Shown in pieces: positions 17,329 to 25,389 of a stretch of DNA of 34,694 bases (its first letter is position 1; each line of letters opens with the position of its first letter). Source of the stretch: Candidatus Aminicenantes bacterium UBA2199 (GTDB lineage Bacteria > Acidobacteriota > Aminicenantia > UBA2199). Both the position numbers and the translations under genes were made by a program. A model generated the notes under the pieces. It saw only the letters and a program-made list of their open reading frames with translations, made no database searches and was not told the origin of the DNA. The stretch lies in the NCBI GenBank assembly GCA_002327965.1, contig DCVB01000107.1, forward strand, positions 1 through 34,694. Reading direction: 5' to 3'.

Positions 17329-17357
17329 TTTACTCGTGGTTGCGATTCTGCTACAAT
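17329..17357 (+). promoter_or_regulatory. Promoter of znuA operon
   Basis: TTTACT (17329-17334), a 17-bp spacer and TACAAT (17352-17357) place the start about 4 nt before the znuA ATG, giving an almost leaderless message. I see no obvious Zur palindrome in the region. Confidence 0.45.
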
Positions 17358-17367
17358 CAAGGCGCCC

Positions 17368-18273
17368 ATGAAGGCTCAGCGCATCTTCCCTGTCGCCGTG
17401 CTGCTGGCCGCCTGGCTGCTGCCTGGCGACCGGGCCAGCGCCTCAGAGAATCCCCTGGTGGTGGCAGCGACCATTTTCCCCGCCGCCGACATCGTCCGTC
17501 GCGTCGCCGGTCCCGACGTCCGCGTCATCCAGGTCCTGCCCGCCGGCGCTTCGCCCCATACCTTCGACCTGACGCCGGCGAAGGTCAGGGAGCTCCAGGC
17601 GGCGCGCGTCGTATTCAAGATCGGCGGCATCGACGACTGGATCGACGGCATCGGCGAGAGCCTGCCCCGGGCGGCCATCGTCACGCTGCATCAGGGCATC
17701 GTCCGGCGGCCGTTCCACGCGAATGATCACGGTCACGATTCGGGCTCCGGGCGGCATGGCGAAGGATTCGACCCGCACTACTGGCTGAACGCGGAGAACG
17801 GCATGATCATGGCCCGCAATGCCGCTGCGGCGCTGGCGGCCGTCGATCCCGGCCGGGCCGCTGCCTATGAAGGGAATCTCCTGGCATATTCCGGGGAACT
17901 GGCGCGCCTGCACAAAGAGCTGCAGCGGGAATTGTTTGCCTTGAAAAAGAAGCGCATGTTCGTGTTTCACGATGCCTGGCGTTATTTCGCCGCCGCCTAC
18001 GGACTGGAGATCGCGGCGGTGTTCCAGGCATCACCGGGCCGGGAACCCACTCCGCGCGGCCTGCAGGACATGTACTCCCTGGTCAAGGCATCGGGAATCC
18101 AGGTGATCTTCACCGAGCCGCAGCTGCCCACCGCCAGCCTCGAGCCCCTGCTGCGCGACCTGGGGCTGCAACTGGTCGTCCTCGATCCCCTCGGCGGCGG
18201 CCAGCCGGGCGATTCCTATGCCGCCCTGCTGCGGCGCAACGCCCGGGCCGTGCGCCGCGCCCTGGAGCGCTGA
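17368..18273 (+). CDS. znuA: ZnuA-type zinc/manganese-binding periplasmic protein
   Basis: The 301-residue protein has a signal peptide (about 1-25, ending ASA) and the cluster A-I metal-binding fold. Four expected ligands are visible: H64 in GASPHTFDLTP, H137 in FDPHYWLN, H201 in FVFHDAWRYF and D273 in VLDPLGG. A short histidine-rich loop (about 117-130) favours zinc over manganese. It captures metal in the periplasm for the ABC importer encoded next. ATG 17368 was chosen because the signal peptide begins there. The gene is followed by the ATPase with a 2-nt gap. Confidence 0.9.
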   Translation: MKAQRIFPVAVLLAAWLLPGDRASASENPLVVAATIFPAADIVRRVAGPDVRVIQVLPAGASPHTFDLTPAKVRELQAARVVFKIGGIDDWIDGIGESLPRAAIVTLHQGIVRRPFHANDHGHDSGSGRHGEGFDPHYWLNAENGMIMARNAAAALAAVDPGRAAAYEGNLLAYSGELARLHKELQRELFALKKKRMFVFHDAWRYFAAAYGLEIAAVFQASPGREPTPRGLQDMYSLVKASGIQVIFTEPQLPTASLEPLLRDLGLQLVVLDPLGGGQPGDSYAALLRRNARAVRRALER

Positions 18274-18275
18274 CC

Positions 18276-19037
18276 ATGGCGCCCGTGCTGGAAGTGAAGG
18301 ACCTCAGCGTGCGCTTCGCCGGCATCACGGCGCTGGAGCACGTCAGCTTCGCCATCGAGAAGGAGGCCATCATCGCCGTGATCGGCCCCAACGGCTCGGG
18401 CAAGACCACCCTGCTCAAGGCCATCCTCGGCCTGGTGCCCTACGAGGGCGAGGTGCGGCTGTTCTCCAGGCCGCTGCGCCAGGTCTTGCCCCAAGTGGGC
18501 TACGTGCCGCAGCGATTCGCCTTCGACCCCACCTTCCCGCTGACCGTCGAAGAGTTCATCTCCCTGACCTGCCGCTCCCCCGAGCGCCTGCCCGTCCACG
18601 GCGTCCTCGCCGAGGTGGGCATGAACGAGTTCAAGGGCAAGCTGATCGGCGAGCTGTCGGGCGGGCAGCTGCAGCGCGTGCTGCTGGCCCATGCCCTGCT
18701 GCACCGCCCGCGCATCCTGTTCCTCGACGAGGCCACCAGCGGCATCGACATCGAAGGCCAGGGTGATTTCTATTCGACCATCCAGCGCCTGAACCGCGAG
18801 CACGGCGTGACCGTCATGATGGTCTCCCATGAGATCAGCATGGTCTACAATTACAGCGACCGCATCATCTGCCTGAACCGCGACCTGGTCTCCCACGGCG
18901 AAACGCGCAGCACTCTCACCGCCGAGGTGCTCAGGAAATTGTATGGCGAGAACTCCAGCTTCCAGCCCCACGATCACGCGGCCGCACCGCCGCGCTTCGA
19001 CGCGGCCCCTGCCGGCAACAAGGGGCACCATGGCTGA
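18276..19037 (+). CDS. znuC: Metal ABC transporter ATPase (ZnuC-like)
   Basis: The 253-residue cytoplasmic ATPase shows Walker A GPNGSGKTT, Q-loop GYVPQRF, signature LSGGQLQRV, Walker B ILFLDEATSGID and switch histidine in VSHEIS. VLLAHALLHRPRILF is typical of the zinc/manganese group. Its C-terminal tail contains several histidines (HDHAA). It overlaps the permease gene by 8 nt. Confidence 0.94.
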   Translation: MAPVLEVKDLSVRFAGITALEHVSFAIEKEAIIAVIGPNGSGKTTLLKAILGLVPYEGEVRLFSRPLRQVLPQVGYVPQRFAFDPTFPLTVEEFISLTCRSPERLPVHGVLAEVGMNEFKGKLIGELSGGQLQRVLLAHALLHRPRILFLDEATSGIDIEGQGDFYSTIQRLNREHGVTVMMVSHEISMVYNYSDRIICLNRDLVSHGETRSTLTAEVLRKLYGENSSFQPHDHAAAPPRFDAAPAGNKGHHG

Positions 19038-19839
19038 ACTGCTGCAGCTGCCGTTCATGCAGCGGGCGCTGCTGGCCGGGCTGGTCCTGGGACTGCTCCT
19101 CTCCCAGCTGGGCATTTTCGTCACCCTGCGCCGCATGGCCTTTTTCAGCGACGGCATCGCCCACGCCGCCCTGGCCGGGGCGGCCATCGGCCTGCTCACC
19201 CGCCGCGATCCCCTGCACACGGCGCTGATCTTCAGCGCCCTGCTGGCCGCGGTGATCTTCATCCTGGAGAAGAAGAGCCGCCTGCCCATCGACTCCATCA
19301 TCGGCATCCTGTTCACCTCGAGCATGGCGCTGGGCGTCGTGCTCATCAGCCTGCGCCAGGGCTACCAGCCCGAGCTGATCGGCTACCTTTTCGGCAACAT
19401 CCTGGCCATCCGCGTCGCCGACCTGGTGCTGATCGTCCTGCTGGGCGCCGCGATCCTGGCCTTCCTTTTTTCCCGCCGCCGCAAGCTGACGCTGCTGGCT
19501 CTCGACTGCGAGATGGCCGCCCTGGCCGGCGTCAACCCCGACCGCTACGAGCTTCTCCTGTATGTCATGCTGGCCTGCGCCCTGGTGCTGGGCATCCGCG
19601 TCCTGGGCATCGTCCTGGTCAGCGCCATCCTGATCATTCCCGTCTCGACCGCCCGCCTGTTCAGCCGCTCCTTCCGCGCCCTCAGCCGCTGGACGGTGCT
19701 GATCGCCGAGTTCACCGTTTTGGCCGGGATTTTCCTCTCCTATTACCTCGACCTGCCCACCGGCGCGGTGATCGTCCTGACCGGCAGCGCGCTGTTTTCG
19801 CTGGCATTCATCACCTCGCTCCTGCTCCGGCGATCCTGA
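19030..19839 (+). CDS. znuB: Metal ABC transporter permease (ZnuB-like)
   Basis: The 269-residue integral membrane protein has about eight helices and the ABC-3 family signatures: LSQLGIFVTLRRMAFFSDGIAHAALAG near the N-terminus and VLGIRVLGIVLVSAILIIPVSTARL in the second half. The start at 19030, with AAGGGG before it, overlaps znuC. The upstream in-frame extension to 18943 lies wholly inside znuC and is rejected. It forms the channel for zinc or manganese import. Confidence 0.94.
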   Translation: MAELLQLPFMQRALLAGLVLGLLLSQLGIFVTLRRMAFFSDGIAHAALAGAAIGLLTRRDPLHTALIFSALLAAVIFILEKKSRLPIDSIIGILFTSSMALGVVLISLRQGYQPELIGYLFGNILAIRVADLVLIVLLGAAILAFLFSRRRKLTLLALDCEMAALAGVNPDRYELLLYVMLACALVLGIRVLGIVLVSAILIIPVSTARLFSRSFRALSRWTVLIAEFTVLAGIFLSYYLDLPTGAVIVLTGSALFSLAFITSLLLRRS

Positions 19840-19878
19840 AAAGGGATCATCGTGCCGCGCATTCATTACCCGGCCATA

Positions 19879-19907
19879 TTGACATGTTAAACTTTTTCTG
19901 GCAAAAT
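19879..19907 (+). promoter_or_regulatory. Promoter of tRNA-Asn
   Basis: A perfect TTGACA (19879-19884), a 17-bp spacer and CAAAAT (19902-19907) lie just upstream of the tRNA, predicting a start about 5 nt before its mature 5' end. Confidence 0.6.
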
Positions 19908-19918
19908 GACGTCCGGGT

Positions 19919-19994
19919 TCCTCAGTAGCTCAATCGGCAGAGCGGATGGCTGTTAACCATTAGGTTGGGGGTTCAAGTCCCTCCTGAGGAGCCA
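19919..19994 (+). tRNA. tRNA-Asn (anticodon GTT), CCA encoded
   Basis: The 76-nt sequence folds as a cloverleaf: acceptor TCCTCAG with CTGAGGA, D-arm GCTC/GAGC-like, anticodon loop CTGTTAA with anticodon GTT, T-arm GGGGGTTCAAGTCCCTC, discriminator G and an encoded CCA. A short T-run follows the 3' end. Confidence 0.97.
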
Positions 19995-20082
19995 TTTTTC
20001 ATTGTCCTCCATTCTGTTCGAATCCCGATTCTTCGTTTCTCTCGCTGACATCTGATGCCCTGCGTCTAATGTCCGATTTCGT

Positions 20083-20111
20083 CTGGCATTTTCCACAAAA
20101 TCTGATATAAT
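20083..20111 (+). promoter_or_regulatory. Promoter of the EIIA gene
   Basis: CTGGCA (20083-20088), a 17-bp spacer and a perfect TATAAT (20106-20111) lie 50 nt before the ATG, leaving a leader of about 44 nt. Confidence 0.55.
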
Positions 20112-20161
20112 GTTTTTTTACGGCACATGAAGTCAATCCAAACTCAACAGGTGCAGCCATC

Positions 20162-20626
20162 ATGAGACTTGCCGATTACTTGGACAGGAAGCTGATCTTT
20201 TTGGACCTGCAGGCGGATTCAAAGGATGACGCCATCCGTAAGATCGTCGGGCGCATGAAGGAAAACCATGTGATCCAGGATGAAGAATCGGTGCTGGAAG
20301 AGATTTTCAGCCGCGAGTCGCGCGGCGGCACCTCGCTCGGGAACGGCGTGGCCATCCCCCACGCCCGGGTCAAGACGGTCGACCGCATCGTCATGGCCAT
20401 GGCCCGCCTCTCCGAGACCCTGACATTCTCTGCGGACGACCGCCAGCCGGTGCGCTTCGTCTTCGTCCTGGTCACGCCGCTGGAAAAGCTGAACGAGTAC
20501 TTGAAGGTGCTGGCGGGGCTGTCGAAATTCCTGAAGGACCGCAAGCTGCTCAAGCGCCTTTTCGCGGTCGATTCCGTCGCTGCCGCCGGGGAGCTGTTCG
20601 AGACCTTCGCGCCTCGCGAACAGTAG
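20162..20626 (+). CDS. PTS EIIA type 2 (PtsN-like) protein
   Basis: The 154-residue protein is a single PTS_EIIA_2 domain. The phosphorylated histidine is H67 in SLGNGVAIPHARV. Further family features are FVFVLVTP and the helix LKVLAGLSKFLKD. Stand-alone EIIA proteins of this kind (PtsN, nitrogen PTS) are regulators, not sugar transporters; in proteobacteria unphosphorylated PtsN binds TrkA and KdpD and tunes potassium uptake. That is notable because a Trk cassette is inserted 80 bp downstream, but the link is inference. No EI or HPr gene is nearby. Before the insertion the next gene would have been rlmI. Confidence 0.9.
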   Translation: MRLADYLDRKLIFLDLQADSKDDAIRKIVGRMKENHVIQDEESVLEEIFSRESRGGTSLGNGVAIPHARVKTVDRIVMAMARLSETLTFSADDRQPVRFVFVLVTPLEKLNEYLKVLAGLSKFLKDRKLLKRLFAVDSVAAAGELFETFAPREQ

Positions 20627-20670
20627 AAGCAGCCGGTCCGCCGCATTCCGTCGCCCGTTTCATCCCGCCT

Positions 20671-20699
20671 TTGGCAAATCTCCGGGAATCGCTTATAAT
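20671..20699 (+). promoter_or_regulatory. Promoter of displaced rlmI 5' end
   Basis: TTGGCA (20671-20676), 17 bp and a perfect TATAAT (20694-20699) lie exactly 6 nt before the ATG at 20706. The architecture equals that of the promoter at 27668-27696. After the insertion it would drive the NtrC-type gene. Confidence 0.65.
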
Positions 20700-20705
20700 A
20701 TGCCC

Positions 20706-20852
20706 ATGGCCGCCGAGATCAAGAAGCTTTTCCTGAAGCCGCACGAAGAAAAGCGCATCCTGGAGGGGGAATTCTGGGCCTACGACAACGAGATCCGCAC
20801 TCGGCGTAGGAACCGGGCATCCACCATGAATTTGCTGGTGGTCCCTGATTGA
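20706..20852 (+). pseudogene. Truncated 5' end of rlmI (31 codons plus 17 foreign)
   Basis: The first 31 codons match the start of the intact rlmI at 27703, including KPHEEKRILEGEFWAYDNEIR. After codon 31 the sequence becomes unrelated and stops at 20850-20852, giving a 48-residue frame. Compared with the intact gene there are 10 differences in the first 45 coding bases, mostly at third codon positions, then 48 identical bases. The TGA overlaps a TTG start frame of the NtrC-type gene and sits 3 nt before its ATG, so it might serve as a coupling leader. I interpret it as the native 5' end left behind by an insertion. Confidence 0.85.
20751..20798 (+). repeat. Left direct repeat (attL-like), 48 bp
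   Basis: This 48-bp stretch is identical to 27748-27795 and in the same orientation. It begins AAGCGCATCC and ends GAGATCCGC. The identity breaks exactly at both ends. It lies within the rlmI coding sequence and is the candidate attachment or crossover site. Confidence 0.85.
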
Positions 20853-20854
20853 TC

Positions 20855-22210
20855 ATGGGTGGCACGGAGAGATCTTTCCGCTTGAATGTACTGATCGTGG
20901 ACGATGAAGCCAATATCCGCAAGACGATCTCATACTGCCTGGAAGCCGATGGACATAGGGTCATCGCCGTGAGCCATCCGGCAGACGCCGCCCAGGAGGC
21001 CCGCAGGCGTTCCTTCGATCTGGCGTTCGTCGATCTCAAGCTGGGTGAAGAGAACGGCATGGATTTGATTCCGATTTTGCTCGTGGATTCTCCCTGGATC
21101 AAGATCGTTGTCATCACCGCGTATGCCTCCATCGAGAGCGCCGTCGAGGCCCTCCAGCGCGGCGCCACCGACTATATTGCCAAACCCTTTACTCCGGATC
21201 AGGTCAAGCTCATCACCGGGAGGATCGGCAGGATCAGGGATCTGGAAACCGAGATCGCGGTGCTCAAGGAAAACCTGCAGCGGCTGGGTCCGGAGGATCG
21301 GCTTCAGAGTCTGAGCGCCGGCATGCAACGGGTCATTGAAACCGCGAAAAAGGCCGCAGCCTCGGAGGCGATCGTTTTGCTTTGCGGTGAAAGCGGCACG
21401 GGGAAATCAGTGTTTGCCAGGGCGATCCACCACTGGAGTTCACGAGCGGCAAAACCCATGGGCGTTGTGGCTTGTCCAGCGGTTCCTCCCGATCTTCTTG
21501 AGAGCGAATTGTTCGGGCATGCCAAAGGGGCATTTACCGGCGCGGTTCGAGATAATCCGGGACGCATCGCCGCATGTGAAGGCGGTACGCTTTTCCTGGA
21601 CGAGATCGGCGATATGGCTCCTGCCGTGCAGGCCAAATTGCTGCGGTTCATCCAGGACAAGGAATATGAGCGCCTGGGGGAATCGCAGGTACGCAAGGCG
21701 GATGTCCGAATCATCGCCGCCACGAACGCCGACCTCAAGGAACGCGTAGCCGAGGGTCGATTCCGGGAAGACCTGTTCTATCGGCTGAACGTAATTTGCC
21801 TGACGATTCCTCCGCTTCGGGATCGACCGGATGACATTGTGCCCCTGGCCGGGGATTTTCTCAGGCATCTCTGCCACGCCAACCATAAAATGATTCTTGG
21901 CTTTACCTCCGGAGCCGAAAAATTCTTGCTGAGCCAGGCCTGGCCGGGAAATGTTCGAGAACTCCGCAACACCATCGAGCGGGCTGTCATCCTGGGCGGC
22001 GGCGAACGGATCGATTTATCCGATTTTTCCGACAAAACGGCTTCCAGCCCCGGCACTCCAGCTCTTGGCGACAAAGTGCCCTTAGCCACCATCGAAGAAT
22101 TGCACATCAAAAGAGTCATTGCCAGTACCGTTTCACTCCAGGAAGCGGCGGATGTTTTGGGTATCGACCAGGCAACGCTCTGGCGCAGGAGAAAGATTTA
22201 CGGAATTTGA
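20855..22210 (+). CDS. NtrC-family sigma-54-dependent response regulator
   Basis: The 451-residue activator has a receiver domain (phosphoacceptor D60 in FVDLK, K110 in AKPF), an AAA+ domain (Walker A GESGTGKS at 178-185, GAFTGA at 225-230 for sigma-54 contact, FLDE Walker B at 247-250, R-finger region GRFREDLFYRLNV), and a C-terminal Fis-type helix-turn-helix (SLQEAADVLGIDQATLWRR). It should bind upstream sites and activate the -24/-12 promoter at 22333. ATG 20855 and TTG 20849 are both possible starts; no strong Shine-Dalgarno is seen, and translation may be coupled to the truncated rlmI frame. The cognate kinase is probably the next gene. Confidence 0.93.
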   Translation: MGGTERSFRLNVLIVDDEANIRKTISYCLEADGHRVIAVSHPADAAQEARRRSFDLAFVDLKLGEENGMDLIPILLVDSPWIKIVVITAYASIESAVEALQRGATDYIAKPFTPDQVKLITGRIGRIRDLETEIAVLKENLQRLGPEDRLQSLSAGMQRVIETAKKAAASEAIVLLCGESGTGKSVFARAIHHWSSRAAKPMGVVACPAVPPDLLESELFGHAKGAFTGAVRDNPGRIAACEGGTLFLDEIGDMAPAVQAKLLRFIQDKEYERLGESQVRKADVRIIAATNADLKERVAEGRFREDLFYRLNVICLTIPPLRDRPDDIVPLAGDFLRHLCHANHKMILGFTSGAEKFLLSQAWPGNVRELRNTIERAVILGGGERIDLSDFSDKTASSPGTPALGDKVPLATIEELHIKRVIASTVSLQEAADVLGIDQATLWRRRKIYGI

Positions 22211-22224
22211 TTCCGCATTTTCTT

Positions 22225-22300
22225 GTCATCCACCTTGCAATTCGCAAGACATTTCTCTGTCGGATATTGAAATTTTCAAAGTCCGTCATCCAGGCTGCAA
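22225..22300 (+). promoter_or_regulatory. Candidate upstream activator sites for the NtrC-type regulator
   Basis: Two 16-bp direct repeats, GTCATCCA-3 nt-TGCAA, start at 22225 and 22285, exactly 60 bp apart, with differences only in the 3 central bases. The first overlaps the palindrome CTTGC-AATTC-GCAAG (22234-22248). A second palindrome, TTGAAA-T-TTTCAA, lies at 22267-22279. All are 60-135 bp upstream of the expected start, the usual place for sigma-54 enhancers. The binding protein is inferred. Confidence 0.5.
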
Positions 22301-22332
22301 AAATAAGCCAGGGAAAACGCGGGTCCGATAAA

Positions 22333-22348
22333 TGGCACGCCCATTGCT
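22333..22348 (+). promoter_or_regulatory. Sigma-54 (-24/-12) promoter of the kinase-Trk operon
   Basis: TGGCACG-4 nt-TTGCT matches the RpoN consensus, with the invariant GG (22334-22335) and GC (22346-22347) separated by the required 10 bp. Transcription should start near 22359, about 33 nt before the kinase ATG. It is the only such site I found in the island. Confidence 0.85.
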
Positions 22349-22391
22349 TGTAGATGGGTAACAACGGTTGCCAATTGGAGGACTTCATCCA

Positions 22392-24224
22392 ATGACGTTA
22401 AAGAAAAAGATTCTCATCGGGTATGGCGTCGCGTTCGCCCTCATGGTGCTCGTGGTGGCTTGGGCGATAACGAACCTGGTGTCGCTGGGCAGGGCGACCG
22501 ACGCCATCCTCAGCGAGAACTACCGGAGCATCCTCGCCGCCGAGAACATGGTGGATGCCTTGGAGCGGCAAGACAGCGGGACGCTGCTCCTGTTCCTGGG
22601 CGAAAGGGAAAAAGGGATCACCCAATTTCGGGAAAACGAAGCCGTCTTCCTGGAATGGCTGGCCAGGGCGAAAGACAACATCACGATTCAGGGAGAGGCG
22701 GAACTTGTCCGATCCATAGAGACGGATTACTCGGCTTATCGCAAACAATTCTCCGCGCTGACCGACTTCCGTGAAACGAACAAAGCGGCCTTGGAGCCCA
22801 CCCATTATCAGGACAAGGCCTACCTCCCCTTCGTCAAGGTGCGTGAGACGTGTGTCGGCTTGCGCAACCTCAACGAGGAGACCATGTACGCCGCCAGCCT
22901 CGGGGCCGGCGCCTTGGCCAGGCGCGCAATCTGGTCAACGGCGCTCGTGGCCGCGTCGGCACTGATCGTGGCCTTGATGTTCAGCCTGTTTCTCGCCGAG
23001 CGGATCGTCCAACCGATCCGCCGCTTCATGGAGGCATCGCGGAGAATCTCCTCGGGCGACTATTCCGTCCAGGTACCCGTGAAAACCGGCGACGAGCTTG
23101 GGCATCTGGCCAGAGAGTTCAATCAAATGTCCCTTCAGCTTGGCCGCTACCACGAAATAAACATCGACCAGATCATCGCGGAAAAGAACAAGGGCGAGGC
23201 GATTCTCTCGAGCATCGAGGATGGCTTGGTGGTTTTCGACACCCAGCTCAAGATGGCCGGCATCAACCCCGCCGCCCGCCGGATGCTGAAGCTGGAATTC
23301 ACTGAAAGTTCCACATTACAGTGCATGGACATTCTGCCGGATCAGCAGGTTTGCGATCTGATCCGCAAGACAGTCGAAACGGGAGCACAGCCGAATATCC
23401 CGGACGAACAACGAATCATCGTTCTCCCGGACGGCGAAGGTTCCCGGCATTACTTCTTTTCCGTTACGGTAATTTGGGGCAGGGACCGCAACCTGTCCGG
23501 CATCGTGCTCCTGCTCAGGGACGTAACTCGCCTGAAGGAAGTGGAGCGACTCAAGAGTGAATTCGTCATGGCCGCGTCTCATGAGCTGCGCACGCCATTG
23601 ACCAGCCTGGGCATGAGCGTGGACCTGCTCATGGAGCATGCCGCCGCTGGACTGGCTGAAAAGGACCGGGATCTCCTGCAAGCGGCTCACGAGGAAGTCC
23701 ACCGCATGAAAGCGCTCGTCAATGATTTGCTTGATCTCTCAAAAATCGAGGCCGGCCGGATCGAACTTGAGTTCGAAAGTGTTTCGGTCACGACCTTGTT
23801 CGGCCACGTCGAAGCGGTTTTCAGAAACCAGACGGAAATGAAACAGGTTTCGCTTGAATCGGAGCTCGCCAATGAGTCGCTCAAGGTTCGCGCCGATGCC
23901 AACAAGGTCACATGGGTACTGTCCAATCTGATTTCCAACGCTCTGCGCTATGTGAGCCAGGGAGGCCACATCCGTTTTGCGGCTCTCCGGATCGGGGCTC
24001 ACGTCCATCTCTCCGTGAGTGACGATGGGCCGGGAATTCCTCCCGAGTATCAATCCAAATTATTTCAGAAATTCGTCCAGGTGAAAGGGCAGGAAGCAGG
24101 TGGAACGGGGCTGGGACTGGCCATCTGCAAGGAGATCGTGCGCGCCCACGGCGGCACAATCTGGGTGGAATCACCCGCCGGTCAGGGAAGCACCTTCACA
24201 TTCACCCTGCCGGTGGCACCATAG
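22392..24224 (+). CDS. Membrane sensor histidine kinase (KinB/NtrY-like layout)
   Basis: The 610-residue kinase has membrane helices at about 7-30 and 180-201 that bracket a helical periplasmic sensor of about 150 residues, then HAMP (about 203-255), PAS (about 265-380), HisKA with H397 in ASHELRTP, and HATPase with N516 (N-box), DDGPGIP (G1) and GTGLGLAICK (G2). The layout resembles KinB, whose partner AlgB is also NtrC-type. ATG 22392 is preceded by GGAGGA; a TTG at 22368 is less likely. It is the only kinase in an island with two receiver proteins, so it may phosphorylate both. The signal is unknown; turgor or potassium would fit the cargo. Confidence 0.92.
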   Translation: MTLKKKILIGYGVAFALMVLVVAWAITNLVSLGRATDAILSENYRSILAAENMVDALERQDSGTLLLFLGEREKGITQFRENEAVFLEWLARAKDNITIQGEAELVRSIETDYSAYRKQFSALTDFRETNKAALEPTHYQDKAYLPFVKVRETCVGLRNLNEETMYAASLGAGALARRAIWSTALVAASALIVALMFSLFLAERIVQPIRRFMEASRRISSGDYSVQVPVKTGDELGHLAREFNQMSLQLGRYHEINIDQIIAEKNKGEAILSSIEDGLVVFDTQLKMAGINPAARRMLKLEFTESSTLQCMDILPDQQVCDLIRKTVETGAQPNIPDEQRIIVLPDGEGSRHYFFSVTVIWGRDRNLSGIVLLLRDVTRLKEVERLKSEFVMAASHELRTPLTSLGMSVDLLMEHAAAGLAEKDRDLLQAAHEEVHRMKALVNDLLDLSKIEAGRIELEFESVSVTTLFGHVEAVFRNQTEMKQVSLESELANESLKVRADANKVTWVLSNLISNALRYVSQGGHIRFAALRIGAHVHLSVSDDGPGIPPEYQSKLFQKFVQVKGQEAGGTGLGLAICKEIVRAHGGTIWVESPAGQGSTFTFTLPVAP

Positions 24225-24233
24225 GAGGAACAC

Positions 24234-24959
24234 ATGGAACCGCAACCGATCCTGATCGTTGACGACGAGAAGAACATCCGCCTGACCATGTCGCAGTCAC
24301 TGGCACCTCTGGAAATTCCAGTCCAGACGGCTGTGAATGGCGAGGAAGCACTGCGCAAGCTCCGCGAAACTCCGTTCGGCCTGGTGTTTCTGGATCTGAA
24401 GATGCCCGGAATGGACGGGATGAAGGTCCTGCGGCTGATCAAGGACGACTGGCCCAGAATCCGGGTGATCATCATTACCGCCCACGGGACGATCGAATCC
24501 GCCGTGGAGGCCATGAAACTCGGCGCGGTGGATTTCATCCAGAAGCCTTTCAGTCCCGGTGAGATTCGCGAGTTGGCCACCCGAGTGCTGCGGCGCGAGG
24601 CGCTGGATGAGGAGAACGCCGTGGATTACTTCTCCCTGATCGAGATCAGCAAAAGGCACATTTCGGATCGAAATTTCTCGGCCGCCCGTGAAGCAGCCCG
24701 GAAAGCCATAGCGGCGGACCCGGCCCAGCCGGAGGCGTACAACCTTCTCGGGGCATTGCATGAAATCAAGGATGATTGGGTGGAGGCCCAAAAATTCTAC
24801 CGGGCAACCTTGGAAATCGATCCAACCTTCAAACCGGCTCAGGCGAACCTGGCGCGCACCACGTCCTGGAAAAAAAAAGGCAGGATCGATCTCGGTCCGG
24901 ACAAGAAAGCCACGGATTCGCCGGACGAAGGCACCGAGGACGGCGTGAATGAAGAATAA
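24234..24959 (+). CDS. Response regulator with TPR-like C-terminal repeats
   Basis: The 241-residue protein has a full receiver domain (DDE near residues 10-12, phosphoacceptor in VFLDLKMPGMDG, TAHG, K in IQKPF). Then comes a linker and a helical region with TPR-like repeats (NFSAAREAARKAIAADPAQPEAYNLLG, then DWVEAQKFYRATLEIDPTFKPA). It ends in a charged tail. It has no DNA-binding or enzyme output, so the output is probably a protein contact. A strong TAGGAGG precedes the ATG. It ends 11 nt inside the first trkA gene. What it binds is unknown; a Trk component is one possibility. Confidence 0.88.
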   Translation: MEPQPILIVDDEKNIRLTMSQSLAPLEIPVQTAVNGEEALRKLRETPFGLVFLDLKMPGMDGMKVLRLIKDDWPRIRVIIITAHGTIESAVEAMKLGAVDFIQKPFSPGEIRELATRVLRREALDEENAVDYFSLIEISKRHISDRNFSAAREAARKAIAADPAQPEAYNLLGALHEIKDDWVEAQKFYRATLEIDPTFKPAQANLARTTSWKKKGRIDLGPDKKATDSPDEGTEDGVNEE

Positions 24960-25389
24960 CCGCTATATCGTGATCGTGGGCTGCGGCCGGCTGGGATCGC
25001 ATCTGGCCAACCATCTCAGTCGCAGCGGCAATTCGGTGGTGGTGATTGATAAGAACGAGCCCACCTTCAATGACCTGTCGCCAGATTTCAGCGGTTTTCG
25101 CGTTCACGGGGATGCCACGCAAATGGCCGTTCTAAAAGAGGCCAAGGTCAACCAAGCGGATATTCTGATCGCCACCACACACGAGGACAACGTCAATTTG
25201 ATGGTGGCTCAAGTGGCGCAGGGTATTTTCAGGGTTCCCCATGTGCTGGCCAGGGTTTTCGATCCCAAAAGAATGGAGGTCTATGCGCAACTGGGCATCG
25301 ACACCATATGCCCGACATCTGTGGCCGCGGAGATGTTTCTTCAAGCCGTTGCCAATGGCGCGGCCGGACGCAAAGGAGCCAATCCATGA
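24949..25389 (+). CDS. trkA: TrkA-N (RCK/KTN) domain protein, single domain
   Basis: The 146-residue protein is one nucleotide-binding RCK domain: VIVGCGRLGSHLANHL with an intact GxGxxG, VVVIDKNE with the ribose-binding acid, VHGDATQ, and DILIATTHEDNVNLMVAQVAQ. The TrkA-C domain is absent. RCK rings bind NAD(H) or ATP/ADP and gate TrkH-type channels on the cytoplasmic face. The start overlaps the preceding gene by 11 nt. Its stop overlaps the next ATG (ATGA). Together with the next gene it replaces the usual two-RCK TrkA protein. Confidence 0.9.
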   Translation: MKNNRYIVIVGCGRLGSHLANHLSRSGNSVVVIDKNEPTFNDLSPDFSGFRVHGDATQMAVLKEAKVNQADILIATTHEDNVNLMVAQVAQGIFRVPHVLARVFDPKRMEVYAQLGIDTICPTSVAAEMFLQAVANGAAGRKGANP

